Positions 28,601 through 34,067 of a stretch of 64,000 nucleotides of DNA are shown in pieces. The notes beneath the pieces were generated by a model. The model was not told the DNA's origin, ran no database searches, and saw only the letters and a program-made list of their open reading frames with translations. The first letter of the stretch is position 1. Each line of letters begins with the position of its first letter. The position numbers and the translations under genes are program-made. Source of the DNA: CAYLPJ01 sp964385465 (GTDB lineage Bacteria > Planctomycetota > Phycisphaerae > SM23-33); assembly GCA_964385465.1 (NCBI GenBank), contig CAYLPJ010000008.1:62001-126000 (forward strand). The letters are read 5' to 3'.

Positions 28601-30918
28601 CGGTGGAGTTCCAGGCCGGCACGACCGAGCTGAACGGCGCCATGATCACCAGCAACCCCAACGACCCGAACTACTACGCGGGCCTGCTGGCGGGGCTCGC
28701 CTCGGGCAACCCGAACACGTCGGCGATGAACCTCGGCCGGCTCGGCTCGGAGCTTAGCCCGATCGGTGCCCTCTACCAGTACGGCTCGGCCGGGCCGGGC
28801 GGCGGCGACCCCGACAACCCGTGGCGCCAGATCGGCGGCCCGGACAACACCACGCTGATCTACACCGGCCAGGTGTACCTGGACGGCAACCAGGCGAGCT
28901 TCATCGAGCAGATCGACGACAACACCCGCCTGTGGGTTGGCGGGCAGCAGATTATCAGCAACAGCCTTGGCCACGACACGCCCGCGTCGGGGAACTTCAC
29001 GCCGGATGCCAACGGCTGGTACGACTTCGAGCTGCGGATCGCCAACGGCGGCGGCGGCTTCGGGTACAACAAGCAGGGCGGCTGGGGCGTGGACTTCGGC
29101 TTCGGCATGAAGGACGGCGCCGTCAGCGGCAACCCGGCGGACTACTTCTACCCGGCCGACGACGGCAACATGACGCGGTTCCGCTTCCAGTACGCCCCGA
29201 CCGGCTTCGTCAACGTCCAGAGCGGCGCGGCGGTCAGTGCCGGCGGGTTCAGCAACCTCTCGGAGCTGAACGTCGAGGGCGCCCTGGACATCACCAACAA
29301 CGCCGTGACCAGCATGGCCGACACCGCCGTCCTCGACGGCGGCAGCCTCACGTCGTCCACCGGCGCGGGCGCCACGTTCGGCACGCTGAGCACCGTCGGC
29401 AGCGGCGGGAGCATCGATCTCGGCGGCGGGGCCCTCTCGGCCTCGACGGCGACCATCGGCGGCGACACCACGATCGCCAACACGGCCTCGACGCTCGACT
29501 CGCTGAAGGTGGAGGCCGGCAACACGCTGGACCTGCCCTCCGGCTCCGTCGAGGCCACGGCGACGGTCGAAGGCACGATGCGGATGAGCGGTGCGGCCGC
29601 CCCGAGCCTCGACGTGACGGTCAGCGAGACCGGCACGCTGGAGTTCGAGGGCACGCAGAGCCACACCGGCGTGACCGTCCACAACGACGGCCTGGTCAGC
29701 GCGGTCAGCGGCACGACCGACCTGGGCACGACCGTCATCACCTCCACGCCCGGCGGCGTTCGTACGCCGGTGAGCATGGATATCGGCAACGTCAACATCG
29801 CCGGCAGTTGGAGCGTGGACGGCAACGGCGTGCACACCATCGAGGCCAGCGGCTCGGACATCTGGGACAGCGGCGACCAGTTCCACTTTGTCTACGTCCC
29901 CTTCACGACCGACCAGGCCGAGCTCGTCGCCCGGGTTACGTCCCTGGATGCCCCGAACGGGTGGACCAAGGCGGGCCTCATCCTGCGGGATGACCTGTCC
30001 ACCACGGCGGCCGAGGGCTTCATCTGCCAGACCCGCGACAACGGGATCTCGTTCCAGTCCCGCCCGACCGGCGGCGTGACCGGCGGCGGGACGATGAACA
30101 GCGACCAGGTCAGCTACGACCCCAACGCCGACAAGTGGATCCGCCTCGTTCGCGACGGCGACCAGGTCACCGGCTACTACTCGACCGACGGCAACAGTTG
30201 GAGCACGGTCGGCTCGCAGCAAACCATCAACTTCACCAACGAGACGATCTACGCCGGCCTGGCCCTCACCAGCCACGACAACAGCGCGCTGGCGACGGCG
30301 GTGATGGACAACACCAACGCCTTCGACTTCGAGGTCAGCACCGGCCGGATCAGCGTCGCCGACGGCGCCTCGCTGTCGGCCGGCGGGTTCACGAACATGA
30401 TGGATGTCAGCCTCGCCGGGACGCTGGAGATCGGCGATACCGACAGCGACACCGCCAACCTGGCCTTCGACGCCAACGGCCTGCTGAAGATCGCCGACGG
30501 CGACGTGACCGTCGCCAACGGTGTGCTGGCCGACATCTGGTCCGAGATCGCCGAGGGCTACGGCACGGGCGCCTGGGACGGTGCCACGGGCATCACCAGC
30601 GACCTGGCCGCTGCCAACCCGAACCTGACCATCGGCGTGGGCGAGGACGCCAACGGCGTGTCCTTCGGGCTGACCATCCTGGGCGACATGAACTTCGACC
30701 AGGAGGTCAACCGCGACGACCTGGCACTGCTCCAGGCCGACGCCATGACCGCCGACGTCAACTTCGACGGCTCGGTGGACTACCTCGACTACATCACCTA
30801 CAAGCGCAACTACGGCCTGACGACCGACGACGTGGCCGTCCCCGAGCCGACCACGCTGGCCCTGCTGGCGCTCGGCCTCGGCGGCCTGGCCGTCCGTCGC
30901 CGCCGCCGTCGGGCGTAG
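13660..30918 (+). CDS. Giant PEP-CTERM surface protein with autotransporter-type beta repeats
   Basis: A 5,752-residue exported protein, probably an adhesin or matrix protein. The start at 13660 gives a clear signal peptide (MSRKLALIVAF then LGLIGLGGAHA). Domains in order: an N-terminal NWS-PGAADTATF segment as in autotransporter-associated beta-strand proteins; PA14-like domains near 410-570, 3240-3410 and 4995-5180; beta-strand repeats (TLTLSGDNSFSGDTIV near 2260, and others near 2440 and 2710); an L-type lectin-like domain near 2900-3090; a ConA/LamG-like domain near 5370-5560; a dockerin-like calcium pair (DMNFDQEVNRDDL, DVNFDGSVDYLDY) near 5675-5720; and a PEP-CTERM tail (VPEPTTLALLALG then RRRRRRA). 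Residues about 764-1600 and 3650-4800 are a diverged duplication. No outer-membrane beta-barrel is present, so it is not a classical autotransporter. Confidence 0.9.
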   Translation: MSRKLALIVAFLTLGLIGLGGAHAADANWVGGGTTADWFDANNWSATTIPGAADTATFNVDSGDVTQFEPDLGGGPASVDVLEFVDAADFYLVDNGTLTIGSTLTHSATGFYGNEIAADVVGTGLAINVTGGYLYLSGDNTGIDGNSSATVSSGAELWLDSTTAGGSAWIELDGGTAVLNVTHAGGTDFGNDIYATASGADIRSEGGTGEVGELWVDPAVDATVTGSLQASLLDVGAGGSLAASGDFATTGGAAVKSNASLSANSLDIGGTLSLGTGASATFAAAGSAGSLSLNDGALVTANGDLTVSNPGGTSMTYGGAGTATIDVAADRTVSIGKVDDGAQAVTLVKTGAGRLSLNDPDNVMSSSTLKASAGTLSVFGNTAGSSADGADITLDGGTFLVEAEAEFFRGMEARYYQAGLTTFYVGGDDRAEEFVDEATLRAWEAGMTPAVEGTVISPLDSPGGGSTNGGGAFSNLQHIEAIDPVSLGNDNLVAVFDGWIYIEADGTYDFNTESDDGTMIWIDGEEVVHNNHYQGYNGSLQSGSAFLEEGYHQIYMGFYEGTGGAGFTFRMEGSPIDANELFHGRLAKHVAVGSDVTMTRSSTIESEAAISADFGSLIIPDANTLTVDGGVSFETITMGGGTIGFTAAGEGSTLWTGAITDDGLATIVNKDGAGVLAVEADPNTDLGATEIDVIDGTLRLVTRDGNALALPNEIRGGGDLQVTGDGLAEIDDLALTGTATMDGTGTARVDDVLSTPAAVVVNSGTFDANGTTSMAGDVTVNGGQFIDRAGATIGGVTVNAGQFTAESLLSATTVDVAAGADFDALGDASVGTANVSGTADFDGNASFTGALNVQDRANATVTVDGLLTGGDVNVTGGLLNANGDLTASNLSISGRGKLDLGATSRIQGVTGTTTLAGDGILSVEDANALIGLSSLTVGNDGWLELRAAQNAASTNVTVAEGGLLSGELGSLAIGTDVTFLQGAVFAPDGGSRSPNEVELGGVTLQAAMMGQDIALGRDSDPNVVTDIYDSVKLGVWSRGNFRDTGDVDIRGTMTDLDDTGIEIDLNGLNVRVNTDANFMTTDTDTGVKITGDGWMNLNGQAAGTWTVMRREGDPTTGNRWDTVADFNNSNALGAGQTLHVGGGRFRLDAQLDPNATVVLEKDGQLFLHDRRVDRGNVVVKPGALVFTDDGDDFTQADANWTWETGSIFYTRRENVDPIAAGWPMNTTIVFDHQDRNHYTGDFRLQDGAVLQTSQWDNVLLDNVGDGNDILVDQNAGPGAKIGLAAFEDQSLVIKTTFDTQVDPNGIPGDGDEYLLDLVVGHTEPTATGQGNAYNDQRRSITYANPARNSRVALEPGDGEYVRVGNIELRQGQLQFRNGSKLEPGKTVTMTDGTIGAELHVFSGSDGNSDDFWTDGSIIVGGGNGVEVRVDRGSTTGDNSGVANYNKMSTPVTVVADANADSTDAILYSNRHGNNAPWWWGQAHMADVTLSDGAKVIAERRSDSHLMLDLTLDGNSRIINSGSNDNFLSFGHIGGAGRLDVEMGNDRLRLIGSLAPDVTVAVNGNDPIRLTDQTHGDMGLRGRDIGYDQGFRFNGGTLIITGNANLTEDIQDPDPTGAIVFRGRTGDNNGPQFRGNESGGTWGQDFSITLDKPGSNPGGALRDLTNNGYISAEFHVDDYPAGTPEVVSTYVGEYRVTEDTYAWIRTRRGSAPDTSEEGLLHMTNVVLEANSVVLLAEADNTRMKVEGRLEGDAAIYNDNGGTQGSDPIDSLGDWTGPHTLTIFGADWRSVTTYVDGAITTDGLTVKMVGNSDVMMRSGSAVDVGTFTVDSEAGSGIVFQSGSSVDADVTNFASGTASFYSGQVANLGDTTFGFVPSFGDATINIADATFNTAMDLTAFNGTMTGSGTVNADVTLANASALGTDWTVSSGNTLNVVGRSGSAGTDSFTLQGGTLDVKVNGDAIIGTPADLNVHGTGNALGVDREDPEGLTDKTLAFDALTLGDGTSAAASLEVAGANDYNVAFSSTTIDTGSSNAQIDFVDANTNADLGAVTFNAGVDLTISNKAGSLTTLGALTGPAGSDVVVASTSEGQVKLSPSTPGAWNGKVTIYAGGLVVDQNLTGYGLVGGEPSVLVDSGLTDVTYDGSNGPIDMSAFSVVDLRLAADMAGATAPVGYFFGALEDDVILASSIDSSFAQAGRTDVQLDGANMYAEVAGVDFAADIDFVDFAGEVTFGLDANAEDFEVSGAISGTSDLRKVGSETLTLSGDNSFSGDTIVDEGTIVMGHANAFGGVGNAVTLNDGTTLVVDANNANLGNVALTMNAASFLEVNALGVDLSTVSVGTNTLTIRSSMEGGAAPADVPGRTVLDTDTLHGDYELVLDNTIQVLRDVQVANVADGTGGSVTFEDGGHTLEIDGNVTLGGPRDWTVADDMTVQFDGDILGGQDLTKLGLGTLVLNGTNALNSLTVGASPGGMVVVGSAAAAPAAADSVTINQSSLYTVEEPNWAYTEVDMAASNGVLALSRDSDANYTFSSAKLSLGAYADSTYSGDLTPAGDGFVFGGGEGNLTLDTALSAGSEARFGWQAGSDANQDPLPEGKVILAQNTALDGNVHINTSVRFSNGDQNGPFQNVDETAGQFVYVNEGGAIDLFEGWDAPSRGNIVMNGGGVSDVGSFLDSIQLGALFADGDAYVLGSEFAGNTDVLEGALSNAGSNLVKVGSNQVTLQAGQTYGGGITEVREGLLTALAPNSLGTTTDLQVAEGARVHFATGGTYAGKATLKGTLSTDESLAIQPASGDSLVLDGGAPVLTVAADKTLTLRQITGDTTPTTVTLDGPGRVRLSGTAGGSSMSMTSFRVENGVLRSQLADGNAGLADTDQVILAGGTLSLQPGVSNPIEYLDFSDVTGIAFNGSANQQGDELQLTPATNGQAGSAWVIEKHAIDQDFEVEYVFEIFGGSNTADGMTFVMQNDSDGTSALGGSGGDFGYRSGAADNSVALVWQTWTNDDLELWIDDSEIVSMGMPGQAENREYTVRLAYDAGDELLEVFFDGSETPYLSHSINLAAELGDSDAWFGYTAGTGGSNGAHHVKSLVTTMGGGGGYTSDIRFESSSAIEVDNELQTTLGALTVAGDGELTIDGGIDFTGGTTIESGVSSFRLNTAVPEVVTELGPVAKAAPGALTITKAGPGLATMDAGGTLDSDTVVVIESGEVTAKYEYGVGSALGDADVVMQDGTTINLNATRNAFFSEREGLDAGIFFGENNDNNMYFDGATYEVASGRPFTGSLGLLADTPEATAVQIGEINYNGNFGTLFTDLGEDWRGDQFAVLWTGNFSTPVGKDGTYNFRWQNDDRGFVYIDINDDGVFTADERRAGGVTGHGGDTDFALLGGQTYNIAMMSREGGGGETANFWVTVPGESEIRVDPSANPEMWSRTAPTDDPGVYAGTFTIEAAATVDVDGTAFVNGMVLEDGAALTVTGSDDGDLRLPDVGFDAMGNAGTVTATLDTPTGADISIQKITQAAGAAGTTVTKTGSGYVMFDGVGADSTDANLLLDIEEGTLGVVLDGSVSPDEGALLGAGFQIDGGTLLLNSASNFDATFDNAIEITANGGSIASYSYASGEATGPVTITFPNAQMIPTGALLTLAPLDDEDETFAYVFESDMTGGDVEIVTGGSVTIDANATLEDTDLVHGELNVSGDFAADSLDVSLTSNFTNGAGAAIGTTEVLGTATFDADLAIGTSFTVNDNDVADVDVAGNVSGGDLTVAAGLMDIAGDANVGALAATGGLLTIGDAGRITGATSVTLDTKGGLSVNDPNALVGTPAFTISGGTDADGRADGGWLQLRGAQNPDAVTEITVADGGALTGELGDLVIGTDVIFQDGAIFGTAGGHREPNETELGSGVNLVAAVLGDDPARVINVGEDANSDTDIYSGLIYGPWSRNNHRDLNARTFEGTVNDLDGEGILVDLNGHTATWADDASFSTANTTTGVDISNAGTLTIDGTLDGSWTTLRRTGTQAESMAGWNGRILDLSGATVQNGRTVHVGEGLVYLGTNDDVLEPNATLVLEEGANLSIHDDNLDINQGSVVVKEGAMVYIDHSNALNDGADWTWEQGSIFMFRQENVDPVAQNWPMHVKIVPDHQDRDSWPTKWEFETGAWLMTSMSDGVRWQNGNPGLGLAGTWDANVPMRLAAMPGETLDMRDSFDTTVDPNAAVSGDEKIVDITVGAVGEIEHVNGNIWNLDRLYRVKTEATGRMLWSTRSGETVTLGNIDVLSGEMEIETRGGSTFTAGDIVASNGGHLRFDADGEVHVGSITVEWADNASRPSDSTADLRFDKFSSINQGGPSIDGPIIFRGDELWIDNDTSQVHDALQASDPNNHVADYISIGGRARMNMEFDARTGTVKPWNDHDAYSQSNIIEITQPIRFTDTFIPPAGSGDDYWDYNLRTRREGGSGTNHLYFSDITLEEGAVLRVREDRGSHTFLDLTIDGNATTSDWNAFRDQANDPDLVNITLGDTPAATLQLGELEHETVDHDIYGTVSGGDGDLTVKLVNARDIRFRGARVGTDGSNVTFDMTGNSRILMYDGTAMGPNTVINNLGADFDPTFVDSFIEIRTGEDAGEDPLTGGAIRVSSGEDVRFFIDDTGLDGNVRVYTTDTALTAVDDGDPASRDFYLQADRADQTNGFRPILHATNVHIEEGATLYPDDTDSAELLLDLVMDGNGVVDNSDGNNKIHFGTISGPGAVEVTGGSNASLIGTINPGAELIWNNSNTLFLTNEHGADLGIDANADLGYEAGYALPAGGTLGIQNGTIDTGTLTSLGFGKFRVLGSSFTSDGNAMIADLSEIELGGGRLNFRDDANYTFPMPFTVTGPSTMDVRAINGGDPNQDGKLHTIPSMTFEAGGVVYSSGDGHTVTIDQAIVAADGSGSLGDNSQTSVTVNSLSSGNSNTEMSVSTGTVTFKDADAFTGKMSVTQGATGAFQPDGSPLSFNGSEVEALGTVEFQAGTTELNGAMITSNPNDPNYYAGLLAGLASGNPNTSAMNLGRLGSELSPIGALYQYGSAGPGGGDPDNPWRQIGGPDNTTLIYTGQVYLDGNQASFIEQIDDNTRLWVGGQQIISNSLGHDTPASGNFTPDANGWYDFELRIANGGGGFGYNKQGGWGVDFGFGMKDGAVSGNPADYFYPADDGNMTRFRFQYAPTGFVNVQSGAAVSAGGFSNLSELNVEGALDITNNAVTSMADTAVLDGGSLTSSTGAGATFGTLSTVGSGGSIDLGGGALSASTATIGGDTTIANTASTLDSLKVEAGNTLDLPSGSVEATATVEGTMRMSGAAAPSLDVTVSETGTLEFEGTQSHTGVTVHNDGLVSAVSGTTDLGTTVITSTPGGVRTPVSMDIGNVNIAGSWSVDGNGVHTIEASGSDIWDSGDQFHFVYVPFTTDQAELVARVTSLDAPNGWTKAGLILRDDLSTTAAEGFICQTRDNGISFQSRPTGGVTGGGTMNSDQVSYDPNADKWIRLVRDGDQVTGYYSTDGNSWSTVGSQQTINFTNETIYAGLALTSHDNSALATAVMDNTNAFDFEVSTGRISVADGASLSAGGFTNMMDVSLAGTLEIGDTDSDTANLAFDANGLLKIADGDVTVANGVLADIWSEIAEGYGTGAWDGATGITSDLAAANPNLTIGVGEDANGVSFGLTILGDMNFDQEVNRDDLALLQADAMTADVNFDGSVDYLDYITYKRNYGLTTDDVAVPEPTTLALLALGLGGLAVRRRRRRA

Positions 30919-30962
30919 TCGCCCCGGACATACGGGCCCCCGGGCCCGGCACGACAGCAACC

Positions 30963-30995
30963 AAAGGGCCGCCCCGCACGCCGGGGCGGCCCTTT
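30963..30995 (+). terminator. Intrinsic terminator after the giant gene
   Basis: A perfect 13-bp stem (AAAGGGCCGCCCC / GGGGCGGCCCTTT) with a 7-nt loop lies 44 nt after the stop, followed by CTGCT. The stem's own A and T ends make it usable on either strand. Confidence 0.75.
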
Positions 30996-31014
30996 CTGCT
31001 GCCGCGCGATGCCC

Positions 31015-31043
31015 TTGACCCGACGCCCCGCCGCCGGTACGCT
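31015..31043 (+). promoter_or_regulatory. Sigma70-like promoter of bioY
   Basis: TTGACC (31015-31020), a 17-nt spacer and TACGCT (31038-31043). The start site would be near 31050, about 22 nt before the bioY ATG. No clear BirA operator was recognised. Confidence 0.45.
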
Positions 31044-31071
31044 CTGCGAAAGGTTAAGGAGCACCGCAGAG

Positions 31072-31659
31072 ATGACCCACGCCACACTCACAGGCCGCCT
31101 CGTCCCCCCGGCCGCGACCGCGACGCCGGCCCGGCGAATGGCCGCCGCCGCCGGGCTCGTCCTCGCCGGCTCGACGCTGATCGCCCTCGGCTCGCAACTC
31201 GCCCTGCCCCTGCCCATCAGCCCCGTGCCGCTCACCGCGCAGACCTTCGCCGTGCTGTTGGTCGGGGCGGTGCTGGGCAGCCGCCTGGCCGTCGCGGCCG
31301 TCGGGCTCTACCTGCTCGAGGGCCTCGCCGGGCTGCCCGTCTTCGCCGCCGGCGGCGCGGGCCCGGCCTGGCTGGCCGGGCCGACCGGCGGGTACCTGCT
31401 GGGCTTCCTGCCCGCCGCGTGGATCACCGGCGCGCTGGCCGAGCGGGGCTGGGACCGCCGCGTGACGACCACGCTGGCCGCCATGGCCCTCGGCGACGCG
31501 GCCCTGCTGGGCTGCGGGATGGTCTGGCTGGGCGTCCTGGCCGGGCCCCGGGCCGCCCTGTGGGCCGGCTGCGTCCCCTTCCTGCCCGGCGAGGCCATCA
31601 AGGTCGTCCTCGCCGCCTGCCTGCTGCCCGCCGCCTGGCGCGTCCTCGGGCGAGACTGA
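31072..31659 (+). CDS. bioY: Biotin transporter BioY (ECF S component)
   Basis: This 195-residue integral membrane protein binds biotin for uptake. It has about six hydrophobic segments and the BioY signatures LPISPVPLTAQTF, GLAGLPVFAAGGAG and GPTGGYLLGF. The start at 31072 follows AAGGAG by 10 nt; a further 21 upstream codons are open but would overlap the promoter. No ECF ATPase or EcfT gene is adjacent, so it either shares a distant energising module or works alone, as some BioY proteins do. Confidence 0.92.
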   Translation: MTHATLTGRLVPPAATATPARRMAAAAGLVLAGSTLIALGSQLALPLPISPVPLTAQTFAVLLVGAVLGSRLAVAAVGLYLLEGLAGLPVFAAGGAGPAWLAGPTGGYLLGFLPAAWITGALAERGWDRRVTTTLAAMALGDAALLGCGMVWLGVLAGPRAALWAGCVPFLPGEAIKVVLAACLLPAAWRVLGRD

Positions 31660-31707
31660 TACGCATTCCGGTTGGTTCTCGGGCGTTCCCGCCCTGCCTC
31701 TCGCCGT

Positions 31708-31816
31708 GTAACAGCCCACGGCTTCAGCCGTGCGTTCATTTTTGGCCCGTGGCGTCAGCGAACGCATCGGGTTCACGTCCGGATACGGCCCCACGGCTGA
31801 AGCCGTGGGCTGTTAC
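31708..31816. repeat. REP-like doublet, inverted 25-bp arms
   Basis: The 25 bp at 31708-31732 (GTAACAGCCCACGG..., itself palindromic around CACGGCTTCAGCCGTG) are exactly repeated in inverted orientation at 31792-31816. A nested pair, TGCGTTC (31731-31737) and GAACGCA (31760-31766), lies between. Such paired REPs are moved by RAYT-type Y1 transposases; none is in the window. It sits between the convergent bioY and trpA and fills most of 31660-31869. Confidence 0.7.
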
Positions 31817-31869
31817 GCAACCGGGCATGCACAAGAACCAAGTGGGACACGTATGACGCCTTGGCGAGG

Positions 31870-32691
31870 CTACCCCAGCGGCGCCAGCAGGCTCTCGACG
31901 AAGTCGCCCACGGCGCCCGTCAGGGCCTCCCGCGGGCCGTCCTTGGCGTCGGTGATGCGGTGGATGATCGCCGAGCCGACGATCGCCCCGTCGGCCGTCT
32001 CGCAGACCGTGCGGACCATCTCCGGCGTCGAGATGCCGAACCCCACGCAGATCGGCGTGTCGGTGTGCGTGCGGAGCTCGGCGACGGCGGAGACGGTCTC
32101 GGCGGGCAGTTGCGTCCGCTCGCCGGTGATCCCCGCCACGGAGATGAAGTAGATGAAGCCCGTGGAGGCGCGGGCGATCTCGATCCGCCTCTCGGCCGGC
32201 GTCGTGGGGGCGATCAGCAGCACGTTGGCCAGGCCCGTCCCGGCGGCGAGGTCGGCGACGGGGGCGGCCTCGTCGGCGGGCAGGTCGGGGATGATGAACC
32301 CGTCGAACCCGGCGTCCTTCGCGGCGGCGAGGTAGGCCTCGACGCCGTGGCGGTAGACGATCGAGTAGCTCACCATCGCCAGCAGGGCCATCCCCCCGCC
32401 GGCGTCGCGGTAGCGGCGGACGGCGCCGAAGATGCCCTCGCTGGTGACCCCGCCGGCCAGCGCGGCGGTGTAGGACGCCTGGATGGTCGGCCCGTCGGCG
32501 ACGGGGTCGGAGAAGGGCACGCCGAGCTCGCAGACGCGGGCGCCGCGGCGCTCGATCTCGCCCAGCAGCTCGCAGGTGGCGTCGAGGTCGGGATAGCCGG
32601 CCGTCAGGAAGGGCAGGAGTGTCTTCCGGCCGGCGGCTCGGAGTTCGGCGAAGGTTCGCACGAGTCGGTTGTCGCGGGGGCTGTCGGTCAT
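31870..32691 (-). CDS. trpA: Tryptophan synthase alpha subunit
   Basis: A 273-residue TIM-barrel enzyme that cleaves indole-3-glycerol phosphate to indole and glyceraldehyde-3-phosphate. The catalytic Glu is in CELGVPFSDPVADGP, which also carries the catalytic Asp; YYxx loop equivalents are YSIVYRHG and FIIPDLPADE. The phosphate-binding end is VGFGISTPE and IVGSAII. It lies 31 nt downstream of trpB on the same strand, and the two subunits form one alpha2-beta2 complex with indole channelling. Length is normal. Confidence 0.96.
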   Translation of the reverse strand: MTDSPRDNRLVRTFAELRAAGRKTLLPFLTAGYPDLDATCELLGEIERRGARVCELGVPFSDPVADGPTIQASYTAALAGGVTSEGIFGAVRRYRDAGGGMALLAMVSYSIVYRHGVEAYLAAAKDAGFDGFIIPDLPADEAAPVADLAAGTGLANVLLIAPTTPAERRIEIARASTGFIYFISVAGITGERTQLPAETVSAVAELRTHTDTPICVGFGISTPEMVRTVCETADGAIVGSAIIHRITDAKDGPREALTGAVGDFVESLLAPLG

Positions 32692-32722
32692 GGGTCTCGG
32701 CTCGGCGGCGGCCGGGCGGCGG

Positions 32723-33937
32723 TCACATCTCGCCGCGGGCCTTGAGAATGCGTGCGATCTCGTTGCAGTCCTTGTCCCCTCGCCCCGAGAGGTTGACCAG
32801 GAGGATCTCGTCGGGGGTCATCGTCGGCGCCAGGCGGACGGCCTCGGCGACGGCGTGGGCGCTCTCGAGGGCGGGGATGATCCCTTCGGTGCGGCTGAGG
32901 GTGATGACGGCGTCGATGGCGTCGTCGTCGCCGGCGGCGGTGTAGCGGACGCGACCGCTGTCTTTCCAGTGGGCGTGCTCGGGCCCGACGCCGGGGTAGT
33001 CCAGCCCGGCCGAGACGCTGTGCACGTCGGCCGTCTGCCCGTCGCCGTCCTGGAGGACGTAGCTGAGGCTGCCGTGGAGCACGCCGGGGGCGCCCTGGCA
33101 GAGGCTGGCGGCGTGGTCGCCGAGCCGGCCGCTGCGCCCGCCGGCCTCGACGCCGACCATCCGCACGGACGCGTCGCCGATCATCGGCGAGAAGATCCCC
33201 GACGCGTTGGACCCGCCGCCGACGCAGGCGACGATCACGTCCGGCAGGCGCCCTTCGGCGGCGAGCATCTGCTCGCGGGCCTCCCGCCCGATGCAGCTCT
33301 GGAAGTCCGTGACCAGCCGCGGGAACGGGTGCGGCCCGGCGACGGTGCCCAGGACGTAGTGCGTGTGCTCGACGCTGCCCATCCAGTCGCGCATGGCCTC
33401 GTTGAGCGCGTCCTTCAGCGTGCATTGGCCCGTGGAGACCGGCACGACGCGGGCGCCCAGCAGCCGCATGCGGAAGACGTTCAGCTCCTGGCGGCGGATG
33501 TCCTCGGTGCCCATGTACACCTCGCACTCGAGCCCGAAGACCGCCGCCGCCGTCGCCGTCGCCACGCCGTGCTGCCCGGCGCCCGTCTCGGCGATCACGC
33601 GCCGCTTGCCCATCCGCAGCGTCAGCAGCGCCTGGCCCAGCGTGTTGTTGATCTTGTGCGCCCCGGTGTGGTTCATGTCCTCCCGCTTGAGGTACACCTT
33701 CGCGCCGCCGAGCTTGTCGGTCAGCCGCCGGCAGAAGTACAGCTCGCTCGGCCGGCCGGCGATCCGCCGCCAGCAGCCCTCCAGCTCGGCGCCGAAGGCG
33801 TCGTCGGCCCGCGCGGCCTCGTACTCCCGCGCGAGCTCCCCGAGGGCGCCCATGAGCGTCTCGGGGACGAACTGGCCCCCGTAGGGGCCGTAATATCCGG
33901 CGCGCCGCGGCGCGTCCGTCGGGTCGGTGCGGCTCAT
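32723..33937 (-). CDS. trpB: Tryptophan synthase beta subunit
   Basis: A 404-residue PLP enzyme that joins indole and serine to tryptophan. The PLP Lys is in HTGAHKINNTLGQAL and the phosphate loop is CVGGGSNASG. The N-terminal GYYGPYGGQFVPETL is typical. The start is placed at 33937 (MSRTD), with AAGGA 8 nt upstream; MVAMSRTD at 33946 is possible but its spacing is poor. The frame is open much further upstream, yet that part lies over the neighbouring divergent gene and is not believed. It heads a trpBA operon. Confidence 0.96.
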   Translation of the reverse strand: MSRTDPTDAPRRAGYYGPYGGQFVPETLMGALGELAREYEAARADDAFGAELEGCWRRIAGRPSELYFCRRLTDKLGGAKVYLKREDMNHTGAHKINNTLGQALLTLRMGKRRVIAETGAGQHGVATATAAAVFGLECEVYMGTEDIRRQELNVFRMRLLGARVVPVSTGQCTLKDALNEAMRDWMGSVEHTHYVLGTVAGPHPFPRLVTDFQSCIGREAREQMLAAEGRLPDVIVACVGGGSNASGIFSPMIGDASVRMVGVEAGGRSGRLGDHAASLCQGAPGVLHGSLSYVLQDGDGQTADVHSVSAGLDYPGVGPEHAHWKDSGRVRYTAAGDDDAIDAVITLSRTEGIIPALESAHAVAEAVRLAPTMTPDEILLVNLSGRGDKDCNEIARILKARGEM

Positions 33938-33967
33938 CGCGACCATCCTTTCCGGGCAAGACCCCTC

Positions 33968-33973
33968 ACTATA
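33968..33973 (-). promoter_or_regulatory. Candidate -10 element of trpBA
   Basis: TATAGT on the minus strand, preceded by TGTG-like sequence (extended -10), about 31 nt before the trpB start. No good -35 box at 17 nt. It faces away from the divergent peptidase promoter. Confidence 0.35.
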
Positions 33974-34020
33974 CACCACGCCCCGCCTGCGCGGGAGTGG
34001 CAAAACCCCCGCGACCGGCT

Positions 34021-34048
34021 TTGTCGTCCGACCGCACGCCGGTACAAT
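34021..34048 (+). promoter_or_regulatory. Candidate promoter of the peptidase-PDZ gene
   Basis: TTGTCG (34021-34026), a 16-nt spacer and TACAAT (34043-34048). It would start transcription near 34055, leaving a very short leader before the ATG at 34068. Confidence 0.4.
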
Positions 34049-34067
34049 GGACCGCGGGAGAACGGCA

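Noticed and set aside
13663..30960. Open frame of about 5,765 codons on the minus strand, opposite the giant gene
   Set aside because: It is the exact complement in the same phase and arises because TTA, CTA and TCA are absent from the sense gene. It has no ribosome site, and its translation (Val/Ala/Gly/Asp/Arg-rich) has no domain.
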